Source: Bergeyella_A cardium (GTDB taxonomy: Bacteria > Bacteroidota > Bacteroidia > Flavobacteriales > Weeksellaceae). From it: a DNA stretch of 64,000 bases. Shown one piece after another: positions 43,795 to 53,265 of this stretch; the first letter of the stretch is position 1; every line of letters begins with the position of its first letter. A program made the position numbers and the translations under genes. The stretch is from NCBI RefSeq assembly GCF_030012605.2, contig NZ_CP114055.2. The stretch is one strand, 5' to 3'. The notes under the pieces were generated by a model, which was given only the letters and a program-made list of their open reading frames with translations, ran no database searches and was not told where the DNA came from.

Positions 43795-44745
43795 ATGACA
43801 ATATTCGTATATGCTGAAAATAATAATGGTAGCTATAAGAAGACTACTTTTGAAGCGATTTCCTTTGCAAAAGCTATCGCTGAAAGCAATGGAGGAAATG
43901 TAACAGCAATTACCATAAACCCAACAGATTCAGTAGAAAAACTTTATCAGTATGGTGCCGATAAGGTATTAACCATAAAGAATGAAGGTTTAAAATTCAG
44001 CCCAAAAGCATATTCACAAATTCTGGCAGAAGTAGCACAATCAGAATTGATTATCCTTCCAAATACGGTAGATTCTTCCTCAATAGCGCCAATGCTCGCA
44101 GTACAAAAAGGATTTTCTATTATCACTAATGTAACCGAATTACCGGAAAGTTTATCCCCTCTACGAGTAAAGAGAAAAGTTTTTTCTGGAAAAGCATTTG
44201 CTACTGTGCAATCTGAAACTACTGGAACAGTGCTTACATTAGCTACTAACTCATTTGGGGTAAAAGAAAATCCGCAATCATCAGCAGGAACAGAGGAAAT
44301 AATCAATTCCACCGTTCAGAATACTGATGTACAAGTGATTTCTACTGAACAAAGTATAGGGAAATTAGATTTAAAAGATGCTGATATCGTAGTTTCTGGC
44401 GGTAGAGGGCTGAAAGATGCTGAACACTGGCACTTAATTGAAGAATTAGCTTCTGCACTTGGAGGAGCTACAGCTTGCTCAAAACCCGTTTCCGATATGG
44501 GATGGAGACCGCATAGCGAGCATGTGGGACAGACGGGTAAAACGATTTCCCCTAACCTCTATATTGCTGCAGGAATCTCTGGAGCTATTCAGCATTTGGC
44601 AGGAGTAAATTCCTCTAAAACAATTGTAGTTATTAATTCCGATTCCGAAGCTCCTTTCTTTAAAGCAGCAGATTATGGAGTGGTAGGAGATGTATTCCAA
44701 GTGCTTCCAGAGCTGACTAAAAAGATAAAAGAAGCAAATACATAA
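43795..44745 (+). CDS. etfA: electron transfer flavoprotein alpha subunit
   Basis: A 316-residue EtfA. The N-terminal domain resembles EtfB. The C-terminal FAD domain has VVSGGRGLKDAEHWHLIEELASALGGATACSKPVSDMGWRP, the signature HVGQTGKTISPNLYIAAGISGAIQHLAGV, and IVVINSDSEAPFFKAADYGVVGD. Partner of EtfB in one transcript, closed by a very strong terminator. ETF:quinone oxidoreductase and acyl-CoA dehydrogenases are not in this window. Confidence 0.95.
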   Translation: MTIFVYAENNNGSYKKTTFEAISFAKAIAESNGGNVTAITINPTDSVEKLYQYGADKVLTIKNEGLKFSPKAYSQILAEVAQSELIILPNTVDSSSIAPMLAVQKGFSIITNVTELPESLSPLRVKRKVFSGKAFATVQSETTGTVLTLATNSFGVKENPQSSAGTEEIINSTVQNTDVQVISTEQSIGKLDLKDADIVVSGGRGLKDAEHWHLIEELASALGGATACSKPVSDMGWRPHSEHVGQTGKTISPNLYIAAGISGAIQHLAGVNSSKTIVVINSDSEAPFFKAADYGVVGDVFQVLPELTKKIKEANT

Positions 44746-44748
44746 GAT

Positions 44749-44787
44749 AAAAAAGAGCTCCGATAGATTATCGGAGCTCTTTTTTTA
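44749..44787. terminator. strong bidirectional terminator after etfA
   Basis: AAAAAAGAGCTCCGATA - GAT - TATCGGAGCTCTTTTTTT, a 17-bp perfect stem between converging genes. Confidence 0.9.
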
Positions 44788-44819
44788 GTAAAAATCCTCT
44801 TCCCTATCAATAAAATAGA

Positions 44820-45377
44820 CTAATGACTAAAATCATTTTCTTTAAGGAGTTGTGCTAAGACTTTTTTTGCTCGCATAATTCTCACTTTGGTATTTGCTAT
44901 TGAGATATTGAGCACTTCAGCAATTTCTTTTATACTCATTTCTTCAAAAAAGCGGAGACGGATAATCTCAGCGTAATTTGCATCCATAGTAGAGACAATA
45001 TCCTGAATTTTTTTATGCTCTTCTTCGGAAATCAGGAGCTCTTCTGGAGATTTTGCAAATTCATTTTTTACCTCTTCGAGGTTTCCATCTGTATCCTCAG
45101 CTTCTCGGGCTTTCTTCCGCCAGTAGTCTATAATCGTATTTTGAGCAATGGTAAGCACCCAAGTCTTAAACTGAAAATCAGAGTCGTAAAGATGTAATTT
45201 AGAGAGTACTTTGGAGAAGACATTAACAGTAATTTCATCTGCTAAGTTCTCGTGCTGTACCTTCTTCATCACAAAGGAAAAGACCTCTACCCAATAGAGA
45301 TTAATCAGAGCGGTTTGGGACTTCTGATCTTTCTCTCTCGCCAGTTGAATGAGCTGTAGTATTTGTTTTTGCTCCAT
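44820..45377 (-). CDS. RNA polymerase sigma factor, sigma-70 family (ECF type)
   Basis: A 185-residue sigma factor with region 2 (LINLYWVEVFSFVMKKVQHENLADEITVNVFSKVLSKLHLYD and FKTWVLTIAQNTIIDYWRKK) and region 4 (VSTMDANYAEIIRLRFFEEMSIKEIAEVLNISIANTKVRIMRAKKVLAQLL). There is no region 1 or 3. No anti-sigma gene is adjacent; upstream on the same strand, 25 bases away, lies the WbqC gene, so it may be the end of a lepB-wbqC-sigma transcript. Target genes unknown. Confidence 0.92.
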   Translation of the reverse strand: MEQKQILQLIQLAREKDQKSQTALINLYWVEVFSFVMKKVQHENLADEITVNVFSKVLSKLHLYDSDFQFKTWVLTIAQNTIIDYWRKKAREAEDTDGNLEEVKNEFAKSPEELLISEEEHKKIQDIVSTMDANYAEIIRLRFFEEMSIKEIAEVLNISIANTKVRIMRAKKVLAQLLKENDFSH

Positions 45378-45402
45378 TGCTCAGCTATTTTTTTTAGCTA
45401 TT

Positions 45403-45999
45403 TTAGATATTCTGCAAGTATGCCAATGCTTCTGGACCTTTATTACAGATTAAATCCAGCACCGATAAATCTTCTATAAAGCCCATTTTGTCTGAAAAGG
45501 TTTGATAATACTCTTCAAAACCATAATGTGGTTTTTTTTTAGCACTAAACTTCTCCCTGTAATCATTCATCTGAGGCTGTTTTATATACTCCTCAGTAAG
45601 CAAAAAGCCTTTATCTGTCTTTAAAATACGCTGCAAAACCTCCAACGCCCTAAGGTTGAATTTCAGTAATGAAGGCTCACGAGTCTCGAAGATTGATTGG
45701 AGCTTATCTTCGTAATATTCAAAGTAGGGAGAGGATTGATAGGCAGTCTTAATAGACTTCCAATGGAGCTTTTGCCAATTCTCAGCATAGGAGATTTGTA
45801 TATCTTTCATCAGCCTGTCTCCCGTATGTTTTATAGGGATAATGAGGGATAATTTCCCATTAGCACTATAGATATTCGCTCTGTTTCGGTAGGTTTGTTT
45901 AGGAAAATTCTCATACTGTTCCAGTGTAATATCTTCCTGAGCGATAAACCGAGCAAACCAGCTCACAGGCGGGAGGTAGAATACAGGTAAGAGGTTCAT
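45403..45999 (-). CDS. WbqC family protein
   Basis: A 198-residue protein of the WbqC-like family. It opens MNLLPVFYLPPVSWFARFIAQEDITLEQYENFPKQTYRNR with the common 'Y.pp..yf' start, followed by LIIPIKH and WQKLHWKSIKTAYQSSPYFEYYEDKL. The biochemical role is uncertain; relatives are found near O-antigen and signal peptidase genes. Its ATG overlaps the lepB stop (TAATG), so it is coupled to lepB and the start at 45999 is preferred to an in-frame ATG at 46083 inside lepB. Confidence 0.9.
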   Translation of the reverse strand: MNLLPVFYLPPVSWFARFIAQEDITLEQYENFPKQTYRNRANIYSANGKLSLIIPIKHTGDRLMKDIQISYAENWQKLHWKSIKTAYQSSPYFEYYEDKLQSIFETREPSLLKFNLRALEVLQRILKTDKGFLLTEEYIKQPQMNDYREKFSAKKKPHYGFEEYYQTFSDKMGFIEDLSVLDLICNKGPEALAYLQNI

Positions 46000-47675
46000 T
46001 ATTCGTCTTCTTTTTTCTTTTTGAATATCTTCATAATATAATCCCAGCCGAAGAAAAGGGTCAGGATGAGCACTGCAAGCCACCAGTAGGATGTTTTATT
46101 AGCATCGCCTGTATTTACGGCTTTAAACATTCTTTCCCATCGGATTTTAAATGGTGCCTGGTAGATTTTTCCTTCCGAATAGGATACCCCTCGCTCAGAA
46201 TCTGAGAACAGCCCTTGTAGGCTTAGCCAAGCGAACATAGGCTTACCCATAATGTGCGTTTCTGGAACGAAACCGAAGAACCTTGCATCTAATGAATTGT
46301 CTCGGTTGTCCCCTATCATCATATAATAATTGTATTTTACGGTGTATTGATCGGTCTCTTTGCCATTGATGAAGAATTTACCGTCTTTATGCACCAATGT
46401 ATTGCCTTCGTATTGGGTAATGAGCTTTTGATATTCTGGTAGGTTATCTTCGGTAAGGCTAATAACATCTCCTTTTTTAGGAATTCTCAGTGGGCCATAC
46501 CAGTCTGGGTTCCAGTTTTTATTATGAGGGAAAATCGTATTGGAATAGTTGATTTTATTACTAAGAACGAGCTCTCCTTCTTCCATAGATTTTACTTTAT
46601 TTATATAGTACCCCACTGTTTTTTCGCCTTTGGGGTCTATATTTTCTTCTACGGAGGTTACGCCAGGCATTGCTTTAAAATCTTTTACCATAGCATCGGT
46701 AAGTCCGCTGAATACATAGACTCCGTCTTTCTCCTCGAAGGGTAAAACGCCATAGGCTTTGAATATTGCATCAATGTCGAGGAGCTGCTCAGTGGTTACG
46801 GTATAGGAATGCTGTACTTCGGCGTCTGCCATTCGTTTTTCGGGCTTTCCATTGATGAACACCTTACCTGCTTTTATCTCCAATACATCACCAGCAGTGG
46901 CGAGCAGTCGTTTTACATAGGGGTCTTTCCTGTCTATTGCGGTATGCACCGAGTCATCAGGATAGTTGAAGACCACAATATCATTTCGCTGAGGCTCACT
47001 ACTGAAAATCCTCAGATACGGGAGCTCTACAGCATCTACATAGGACTTAGGGTCGTCTTTCGGATTGCCTTTCTCACCAGTATCCATTATGGTGCTTTGT
47101 AAAAAAGGGATAGCGAGCGGTCGTGTAGGCATTCGGAAGCCATAGCTCCATTTATTAACGAAGAGGAAATCGCCCACAAGGAGTGTTCTTTCCATCGAGC
47201 CGGTAGGGATTCCGAAGGGTTGGGTAACGAATGTGTGTATAATGGTAGCAAATACCGCTGCGAAGGTTAATGAACCGATGAGCGTATCTTTTTTCTTCTC
47301 CTGCCGCTCTTCTTCGGTGAGGAAGAGGTCTTCCATTTCATCTATTTCGGCATCATCAAAGTAGTTGATGTACGCCATATAGATAAACGGTAGTACAACG
47401 GTGAGAAATTTTTGAGGGAAGAGCTTTTTGCCGAATTTTTCCATCAAAAGGAGGTGAAAAACAGTCATCATAATGCTTCCCACAATCGGCATATAGGCAA
47501 GGAGTGCCCACCATTTCGGTTTTTTTGAGACCTTTAGTATAAGGAAGTAATTATAAAAAGGGACGAAAGCCAAAAGCGGGTGATGCCCCATTTTTCTGAA
47601 AAGTTTCCAAGTAGAGAGCCCCATTAGTGCGGATAAAATGAGGACAAAAACAGTGTATTGAACGAAATATTCCAT
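45999..47675 (-). CDS. lepB: signal peptidase I
   Basis: A 558-residue enzyme, long like other Bacteroidota LepB proteins. Two to four N-terminal membrane segments and a cytoplasmic acidic loop (EIDEMEDLFLTEEERQEKK) precede the catalytic part. The active Ser is in GIPTGSMERTLLVGDFLFVNKWSYG and the Lys in DPYVKRLLATAGDVLEI. A large insertion of about 170 residues precedes the last box, MIGDNRDNSLDARFFGFV. It removes signal peptides at the inner membrane. The upstream neighbour in related genomes is dapB; here three BspA-type genes intervene. Confidence 0.94.
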   Translation of the reverse strand: MEYFVQYTVFVLILSALMGLSTWKLFRKMGHHPLLAFVPFYNYFLILKVSKKPKWWALLAYMPIVGSIMMTVFHLLLMEKFGKKLFPQKFLTVVLPFIYMAYINYFDDAEIDEMEDLFLTEEERQEKKKDTLIGSLTFAAVFATIIHTFVTQPFGIPTGSMERTLLVGDFLFVNKWSYGFRMPTRPLAIPFLQSTIMDTGEKGNPKDDPKSYVDAVELPYLRIFSSEPQRNDIVVFNYPDDSVHTAIDRKDPYVKRLLATAGDVLEIKAGKVFINGKPEKRMADAEVQHSYTVTTEQLLDIDAIFKAYGVLPFEEKDGVYVFSGLTDAMVKDFKAMPGVTSVEENIDPKGEKTVGYYINKVKSMEEGELVLSNKINYSNTIFPHNKNWNPDWYGPLRIPKKGDVISLTEDNLPEYQKLITQYEGNTLVHKDGKFFINGKETDQYTVKYNYYMMIGDNRDNSLDARFFGFVPETHIMGKPMFAWLSLQGLFSDSERGVSYSEGKIYQAPFKIRWERMFKAVNTGDANKTSYWWLAVLILTLFFGWDYIMKIFKKKKEDE

Positions 47676-47757
47676 TGATATTTTTCGGTTTTTTCGGTAT
47701 TTAATCGCTTAAAAAGCAGGTGCGAATATAAATATTTTAAAATAAATCTTTTTTCTA

Positions 47758-47787
47758 TTGCGCAATAGACTTTTTTATATAACTTTG
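47758..47787 (+). promoter_or_regulatory. promoter at the left edge of the BspA-like cluster
   Basis: TTG at 47758-47760, 19 bases, TAACTTTG at 47780-47787. It points toward the BspA-like genes but lies about 420 bases before the first of them. Confidence 0.65.
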
Positions 47788-47866
47788 ACGCGTTTAAAAT
47801 AAGGGACCCCCCCTCTATTTTTCAAGTGTTTATATTTTTATTTAATATTTAAAAATCTAAAACAGT

Positions 47867-47977
47867 ATGATAATATGCATGGGTAACTATGAAAATAGAC
47901 ATAAAGAGCCAAGGGAAATTTTCATTAGCCATCATAAAATAAAAAAAAGATATGCAGACAGTATTGCTAAATACTGA
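47867..47977 (+). CDS. possible 36-residue peptide
   Basis: ATG at 47867, stop at 47975-47977. The peptide is basic and polar (MGNYENRHKEPREIFISHH, then KIKKRYADSIAKY). It lies downstream of a good promoter and just before a strong hairpin. No family recognised and no coding signal beyond the open frame. Could be chance. Confidence 0.25.
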   Translation: MIICMGNYENRHKEPREIFISHHKIKKRYADSIAKY

Positions 47978-47987
47978 AACTTAACCA

Positions 47988-48033
47988 ACGAAGGATTAAA
48001 ATACCAATATAGTGAGGTATTTTAATCCTTCGT
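47988..48033 (+). terminator. perfect 18-bp hairpin, possible terminator or RNA element
   Basis: ACGAAGGATTAAAATACC / GGTATTTTAATCCTTCGT with a ten-base loop. The T content after it is mixed (CTTATTCTTTT), so termination strength is uncertain. A stem this long without mismatch is unusual for this window. Confidence 0.6.
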
Positions 48034-48205
48034 CTTATTCTTTTACCCCTTCAAATCTGAAAGTAGAAGAAAAAATATTAAAATGAAACAGGAGATAAAA
48101 TCTCTATCCGAAGAGGAATTTTTATCTCGGGAGAGCGCCGAAAATCCTTAATAGAGTAAGCAATTGATTAAAAAAATAAGAACAAGTAATAAGTAAGTAT
48201 TAGAA

Positions 48206-49456
48206 ATGAAGAAAATTTCAATTTTATTCGCATTATGCCTCGCAATAGTGGCGTATGCGCAGGGAAATCCCCTCATCGGTGTATGGAAAAGCGATGCCAG
48301 CGGCGTAGTGGAGCTCTCCGCTTCGGGAGATTTTAGCTATACCTACGAAAAAGTAGGCGAGCCAAGTGTATCGGGCTCAGGCTCGGCAGTAGCGGTGGGA
48401 ACTGAGTTTCAGCTTAAAATAACAGAATCCGTAGGAGAATATACCATTAAAATAAACCCAACGGGAGTTTTTAGACTGAAAAAAAATGGAGGCGATGCTT
48501 TCCGAAACCTCAGCCAATGGGGAGATATAGACTGGGCAGAAGACCTCTCGGGAATGTTTAGAGAGTGTAGCCAACTGAAAATAACCGCTACCGATACCCC
48601 AGACTTCTCCAAAGTAACCGATATGAGCAGGATGTTTCTCAATTGCGAGCAATTAGAAAATGTACCCAACATAAACGAATGGGCAGTAGGCGAGGTTACA
48701 GATATGGAATCTATGTTTGAAGGAGCAAAGCAGTTTAACGGCGATATCTCCCAATGGAAGGTAGGAAAAGTGGAAACAATGGTGTCTATGTTTAAAGGAG
48801 CAGAGGCATTTAACCAAGACCTCTCCCAGTGGGATACCGAAGCCCTTACCGAAACCGTAAGTATGTTTAGAGGTGCAAAGGCTTTCAATAAAGATATCTC
48901 TGGCTGGAAAGTGCAAAATATCTCGCTAATGAGCAGTATGTTTTATGACGCAACGAATTTTAGCCAAGACTTAGGCGCTTGGAAGATAAAAACAGGTGCC
49001 ACGCTGGCAGGGATTTTTAGAAACTCTGGAATGGATTGCGAAAGCTACAGCAAAACCCTCAAAGGCTGGGCAGAAAATTCTGAAGTAGGAACAAGCGTAA
49101 ACCTCTCTACCAACTCCAAGTATGGAGATGCAGCAAAACCTTATAGAGATGAGCTCATTAAAAAGAAAGGATGGACCATCAGTAGCGATAAATATGACGA
49201 TAAATGTACCGTAGACTTAGGCATAGCCGATACCCCTACCCGACCAGCCCTCAAAGTACTGAAACCCGTAAAAGATGAGCTCATTATCTCAAGCCCAGAA
49301 GAGATAAAAAACATTGAAATCTATACCGCTTCTGGCGCACTCATCAAGACATTAAAAGGAAAACAAAGAGCCGTAAGCAACCTACCAAAAGGGCTCTATA
49401 TCTTAAAAATAAATACAGAAAATCATCAGTACACAGAGAAAATTATTAAAGAATAA
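48206..49456 (+). CDS. BspA-like (DUF285) repeat protein with T9SS tail, copy 1
   Basis: A 416-residue exported protein. Signal MKKISILFALCLAIVAYAQ is followed by a short beta-rich N-domain. About five DUF285 repeats of 25 residues follow (pattern MF..A..FN.DIS.W.V..V..M) at residues about 135-275. A C-domain with SGMDCESYSKTLKGWAEN and AKPYRDELIKKKGW comes next. The last 75 residues are a type IX secretion sorting domain (IEIYTASGALIKTL, SNLPKGLYILKINTENHQYTEKII). Probably displayed on the cell surface for adhesion or binding. First of three tandem copies. Confidence 0.92.
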   Translation: MKKISILFALCLAIVAYAQGNPLIGVWKSDASGVVELSASGDFSYTYEKVGEPSVSGSGSAVAVGTEFQLKITESVGEYTIKINPTGVFRLKKNGGDAFRNLSQWGDIDWAEDLSGMFRECSQLKITATDTPDFSKVTDMSRMFLNCEQLENVPNINEWAVGEVTDMESMFEGAKQFNGDISQWKVGKVETMVSMFKGAEAFNQDLSQWDTEALTETVSMFRGAKAFNKDISGWKVQNISLMSSMFYDATNFSQDLGAWKIKTGATLAGIFRNSGMDCESYSKTLKGWAENSEVGTSVNLSTNSKYGDAAKPYRDELIKKKGWTISSDKYDDKCTVDLGIADTPTRPALKVLKPVKDELIISSPEEIKNIEIYTASGALIKTLKGKQRAVSNLPKGLYILKINTENHQYTEKIIKE

Positions 49457-49516
49457 TCATCAGAGATAATCCATCTCATCATTAAATTAAAACAACATAA
49501 TTAATATATTTCAATA

Positions 49517-51199
49517 ATGAAGAAAATCTCGATTTTATTCGCATTATTCGTCGCAATAGTGGCGTATGCGCAAGAACCTTTCGTAGGAGTGTGGAATGCC
49601 CCAAGAGGACAAATAGTCTTCGCAACAGAAGGAGAATTTAGCTACTCCTATGAAAAGGTAGGAAACCCTAGTATCAAGGGTATAGGAGATGGCTGGCCTA
49701 ATAGAACAGAGCTGTTCGTAAGCCCTGGTAAATACAAAATCTCCATCGTACCAAAAAACAATAATAAATTTAGATTTAAAGACCTTAACAACTTCCTCGA
49801 AGTACAAAAATGGGGAAGCGTGAAATGGGCAGATGACCTCTCAGGGATGTTCGCTAACTGCAACGAACTCCAAATAACCGCTGACGATACTCCCGATCTA
49901 TCTGGGGTAACCAGCCTTAGCGGGCTCTTCAGCGGCTGCTCTTCATTGGAAACCATCAATGGATTAAACGACTGGGATGTAAGCAATGTTCAAGATATGA
50001 GCTATATGTTTAGCGGTGCTACGCATTTCAACCAAGACCTGTTCAGATGGAATATGGGCAATGTAAAAAATGTGAGCTATATGTTCCAGGAAGCAAGCAC
50101 TTTTAATGGAGATATCCATACTTGGGAATTCAAAAACCTCGAAAATATGGAGTATATGTTCCGAGAAGCATTTGCATTTAATGGCGATGTATCTAACTGG
50201 AATGTAGGCACTGTAACCAATATGAAAGGCGTATTCTATAGAGCAAAAGCCTTTAGTGGAGATGTCTCTAACTGGAATGTATCCCAAGCTAAGAATATGG
50301 AAGTGATGTTCTATGAAGCATTACAGTTTAATAGCGACCTTTCTAGATGGGATGTAGGTAATGTAACCCTTATGTACGCTATGTTCTCCAAAGCTCCGCT
50401 ATTCAACTCCGACCTTTCTAACTGGAATGTGAGTAATGTTACAGGAACTTGGAGTATGTTCCAAGGTGCTACAGCTTTCAATAGCGATATTTCCAGATGG
50501 GATGTGAGCAAGGTAACCGATATGAACAATATGTTTAAAGAAGCAGAGGCATTCAACCAAGATATCTCCCAATGGGATGTAAGCAAGGTAACCAATATGG
50601 GCTCTATGTTTGAAAGTACAAAAAATTTTAATAAAGATATCTCTAACTGGGATGTAAGTAGCGTACAAGTACTTGACTTTATGTTTGAAGATGCTAAGGC
50701 ATTTAACCAAAGCCTTGCAGGATGGAAGATAAAAGATAAAGCCCATATGACGAACTTCCTCAAAGAATCTGGAATGGATTGCGAAAACTACAGCAAGACA
50801 CTCAAAGGCTGGGCAGATAATCCTAACACAGGTAAGGAAATCCACTTCTACTCTACCGCAAGCTACGGAGATAGTGCAAAACCTTACAGACAAAAACTCA
50901 TCGATGAGAAAGACTGGAAAATCTATAGCGACAGCTACGACTCAAGCTGTACTGCCGACTTAGCAACAGAAACAGTAGCACAAAGACCACAGTTCTTCAT
51001 CATAAAACCAGTAAAAGAAGAGCTGCACATTCAAGGCTTAGACGGCATCAAGAGCATAGAAATCTACTCCGCAAACGGAAGCCTCGTAAAAACACTCAAT
51101 GCAAACCAAAGAGGCGTAAGCAACCTTTCCAAAGGTGTGTATATCCTTAAAATCAATACCCAAAACGGTACTTATACAGATAAAATCATTAAAGATTAA
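49517..51199 (+). CDS. BspA-like (DUF285) repeat protein with T9SS tail, copy 2
   Basis: A 560-residue paralogue with the same plan as copy 1 and about 11 DUF285 repeats of 25 residues (75 bp in DNA), for example DISQWDVSKVTNMGSMFESTKNF. The signal peptide and the last 90 residues (FFIIKPVKEELHIQGLDGIKSIEIYSANGSLVKTL in two parts) are nearly the same in copy 3, also at DNA level. This indicates recent duplication or gene conversion. Likely surface-attached through the T9SS. It begins 60 bases after copy 1. Confidence 0.92.
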   Translation: MKKISILFALFVAIVAYAQEPFVGVWNAPRGQIVFATEGEFSYSYEKVGNPSIKGIGDGWPNRTELFVSPGKYKISIVPKNNNKFRFKDLNNFLEVQKWGSVKWADDLSGMFANCNELQITADDTPDLSGVTSLSGLFSGCSSLETINGLNDWDVSNVQDMSYMFSGATHFNQDLFRWNMGNVKNVSYMFQEASTFNGDIHTWEFKNLENMEYMFREAFAFNGDVSNWNVGTVTNMKGVFYRAKAFSGDVSNWNVSQAKNMEVMFYEALQFNSDLSRWDVGNVTLMYAMFSKAPLFNSDLSNWNVSNVTGTWSMFQGATAFNSDISRWDVSKVTDMNNMFKEAEAFNQDISQWDVSKVTNMGSMFESTKNFNKDISNWDVSSVQVLDFMFEDAKAFNQSLAGWKIKDKAHMTNFLKESGMDCENYSKTLKGWADNPNTGKEIHFYSTASYGDSAKPYRQKLIDEKDWKIYSDSYDSSCTADLATETVAQRPQFFIIKPVKEELHIQGLDGIKSIEIYSANGSLVKTLNANQRGVSNLSKGVYILKINTQNGTYTDKIIKD

Positions 51200-51277
51200 A
51201 ACCTAATTTAATAGCCCCTGAGGTCAACTTTGGAGGCTTTTGTCTATATTTTAGAAGCATAATTAAATACATTTATA

Positions 51278-53206
51278 ATGAAAAAAATTTCAATTTTATT
51301 CGCATTATTCGTCGCAATGGTGGCGTATGCACAGAAGCCTTTCGTAGGCGTATGGAAAACAAATAAGAAAGGGGAAATCTCTTTTGGAAGTGTGGGCAAC
51401 TTTAACTATACCTACGAGAAAGTAGGCGACCCAAGTGTAACAGGTTCAGGAGCAGGTGTGCCTGCAAAAACAACCCTCAACTTGGCAAATGGAGAATATA
51501 AAATCACCATCACACCAACAGAGGCTTTTAAATTTAAGAATCTTAGCGGCATCATTGAATTAAAAGAATGGGGAGAAATAAATTGGACGGATGATTTATC
51601 CGATCTCTTCCGAGGATGCTCTGGTCTTAAAATAACCGCAACCGATAAGCCGAACTTTTCTAATGTAACCAATATGAGCCATATGTTCTACTATTGTAGG
51701 GAAATCGATAATATCCCTGGCATAGAAAACTGGGATGTAAGTAAGGTTACCAATATGAAGAATATGTTTAACAATGCTGCTAAATTTAACGGCAATATCT
51801 CTGGCTGGAATGTATCCCAAGTAGAAGATATGAGCGGGATGTTTGCCCACGCACAAGCATTTAACCAAGACATCTCCAACTGGAAAGTGGGCAATGTAAA
51901 GAATATGGGAGGAGTTAACTTCTACAAAGGAGGGATGTTTGAAGGAGCTAAGGCATTCAACCAAGACCTCTCCAAATGGAATGTGAGCAAAGTAGAAAAT
52001 ATGAGCTATATGTTTAATGGCGCTACGGCATTCAACCAGGACCTCTCCAACTGGAATGTGAGCAATGTAAACAATATGCAGTATATGTTTAGCGATGCGG
52101 TCAACTTTAACCAAAATATGCCAAACTGGAAAACAGGAAAAGTGAAAAATATGGCAAATATGTTCAACGGTGCTATAAAATTCAACGGAGATATCTCCAA
52201 CTGGGATGTAGAGCAGGTAACCAATATGAACTCTATGTTTAATGGGGCTTCTGAGTTCAACTCCGATATCTCTAAATGGACGGTAGACAATGTAGCGCAT
52301 ATGAACTCTATGTTTTTTAATGCTATAGCTTTCAACTCCAACCTCTCTGAATGGAGCGTAGGTAAAGTGCAAGATATGAGCTCTATGTTTGAGAATGCAA
52401 AAGCATTTAACCAAGACCTCTCCAAATGGGATGTAACCAATGTAACCAATATGAGAAGGATGTTTAACAGAGCAGGAGTATTTACCAGCGACCTCTCTAA
52501 ATGGAATGTGGGGAGCGTTACCAATATGACTGAGCTGTTCTGGAACGCAGCAGAATTTGAGAGCGACCTCTCTAACTGGAATGTAGGCAATGTAGAAAAT
52601 ATGGAGTTTATGTTCCACGGAGCAGAGAAATTTAATAGCGACCTCTCTAACTGGAATGTATCTAAAGCTAAAAATATGAACAGAATGTTCGTAGGTGCAA
52701 GAAAATTTAACCAAAACTTGGGAAGCTGGACTATTCCAACGGATGCTAAACTCGGCGGTATATTCTCCTTCTCTGGAATGGATTGCGAAAACTACAGCAA
52801 AACCCTCAAAGGCTGGGCAGAAAACCCAAATACAGGAAGAGATGTAGTCTTCTCTTCTCAAGCCGTTACTTATGGTGCTGCTGCTAAGCCTTACAGACAA
52901 AAACTTATCGACATTAAATGGTGGAAAATCTCTGGCGATACATTTGATGCAGGCTGTACTGCCGACTTAGCAACCGAAGATGTAGCGCAAAAACCACAGT
53001 TCTTCATCATAAAACCAGTAAAAGATGAGCTTCACATTCAAGGCTTAGACGGCATCAAGAGCATAGAAATCTACTCCGCAAACGGAAGCCTCGTAAAAAC
53101 ACTCAGCACAAACCAAAGAAGCGTAAGCAACCTTTCCAAAGGTGTGTATATCCTTAAAATCAATACCCAAAACGCTACTTATACAGAGAAAATCATTAAA
53201 GATTAA
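51278..53206 (+). CDS. BspA-like (DUF285) repeat protein with T9SS tail, copy 3
   Basis: A 642-residue paralogue, the largest, with about 14 DUF285 repeats. One repeat carries a short insertion (GGVNFYKGGMFEGAKAF). Signal peptide, N-domain, SGMDCENYSKTLKGWAENPNTG domain and sorting tail match copies 1 and 2. The run of copies grows 5, 11, 14 in repeat number along the cluster. Surface location through type IX secretion is inferred from the tail. A terminator and the second 21-bp array follow. Confidence 0.92.
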   Translation: MKKISILFALFVAMVAYAQKPFVGVWKTNKKGEISFGSVGNFNYTYEKVGDPSVTGSGAGVPAKTTLNLANGEYKITITPTEAFKFKNLSGIIELKEWGEINWTDDLSDLFRGCSGLKITATDKPNFSNVTNMSHMFYYCREIDNIPGIENWDVSKVTNMKNMFNNAAKFNGNISGWNVSQVEDMSGMFAHAQAFNQDISNWKVGNVKNMGGVNFYKGGMFEGAKAFNQDLSKWNVSKVENMSYMFNGATAFNQDLSNWNVSNVNNMQYMFSDAVNFNQNMPNWKTGKVKNMANMFNGAIKFNGDISNWDVEQVTNMNSMFNGASEFNSDISKWTVDNVAHMNSMFFNAIAFNSNLSEWSVGKVQDMSSMFENAKAFNQDLSKWDVTNVTNMRRMFNRAGVFTSDLSKWNVGSVTNMTELFWNAAEFESDLSNWNVGNVENMEFMFHGAEKFNSDLSNWNVSKAKNMNRMFVGARKFNQNLGSWTIPTDAKLGGIFSFSGMDCENYSKTLKGWAENPNTGRDVVFSSQAVTYGAAAKPYRQKLIDIKWWKISGDTFDAGCTADLATEDVAQKPQFFIIKPVKDELHIQGLDGIKSIEIYSANGSLVKTLSTNQRSVSNLSKGVYILKINTQNATYTEKIIKD

Positions 53207-53231
53207 AACTCTGATTGAGCAAATTAATATG

Positions 53232-53265
53232 AAACAGTACAGCCACTTATGGTTGTACTGTTTTT
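53232..53265 (+). terminator. terminator after the BspA-like cluster
   Basis: AAACAGTACA ... TGTACTGTTT stem followed by TTCTTTT. Confidence 0.8.

Larger units (their letters stand above)
47676..48205. other. 530-base leader/intergenic region before the BspA-like cluster
   Basis: No large gene. It holds a canonical promoter (47758-47787), a 36-codon frame (47867-47977), a small 7-bp hairpin at 47959-47976, a perfect 18-bp hairpin (47988-48033), a 22-codon frame 48083-48151 (MKQEIKSLSEEEFLSRES...) and a hairpin at 48092-48128 (GAGATAAAA / TTTTTATCTC). The rest is AT-rich. It could be a regulated 5' leader of the BspA cluster or carry a small RNA. Confidence 0.5.

Noticed and set aside
48083..48151. 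22-codon frame MKQEIKSLSEEEFLSRES... before BspA copy 1
   Set aside because: Too short to judge and overlapped by a hairpin; may be a relic but no evidence of translation. Mentioned only within the leader region.
51596..52900. 434-codon open frame antisense to BspA-like copy 3
   Set aside because: Its repeats are just the mirror of the 75-bp DUF285 repeats; the sense product is a clear known family.
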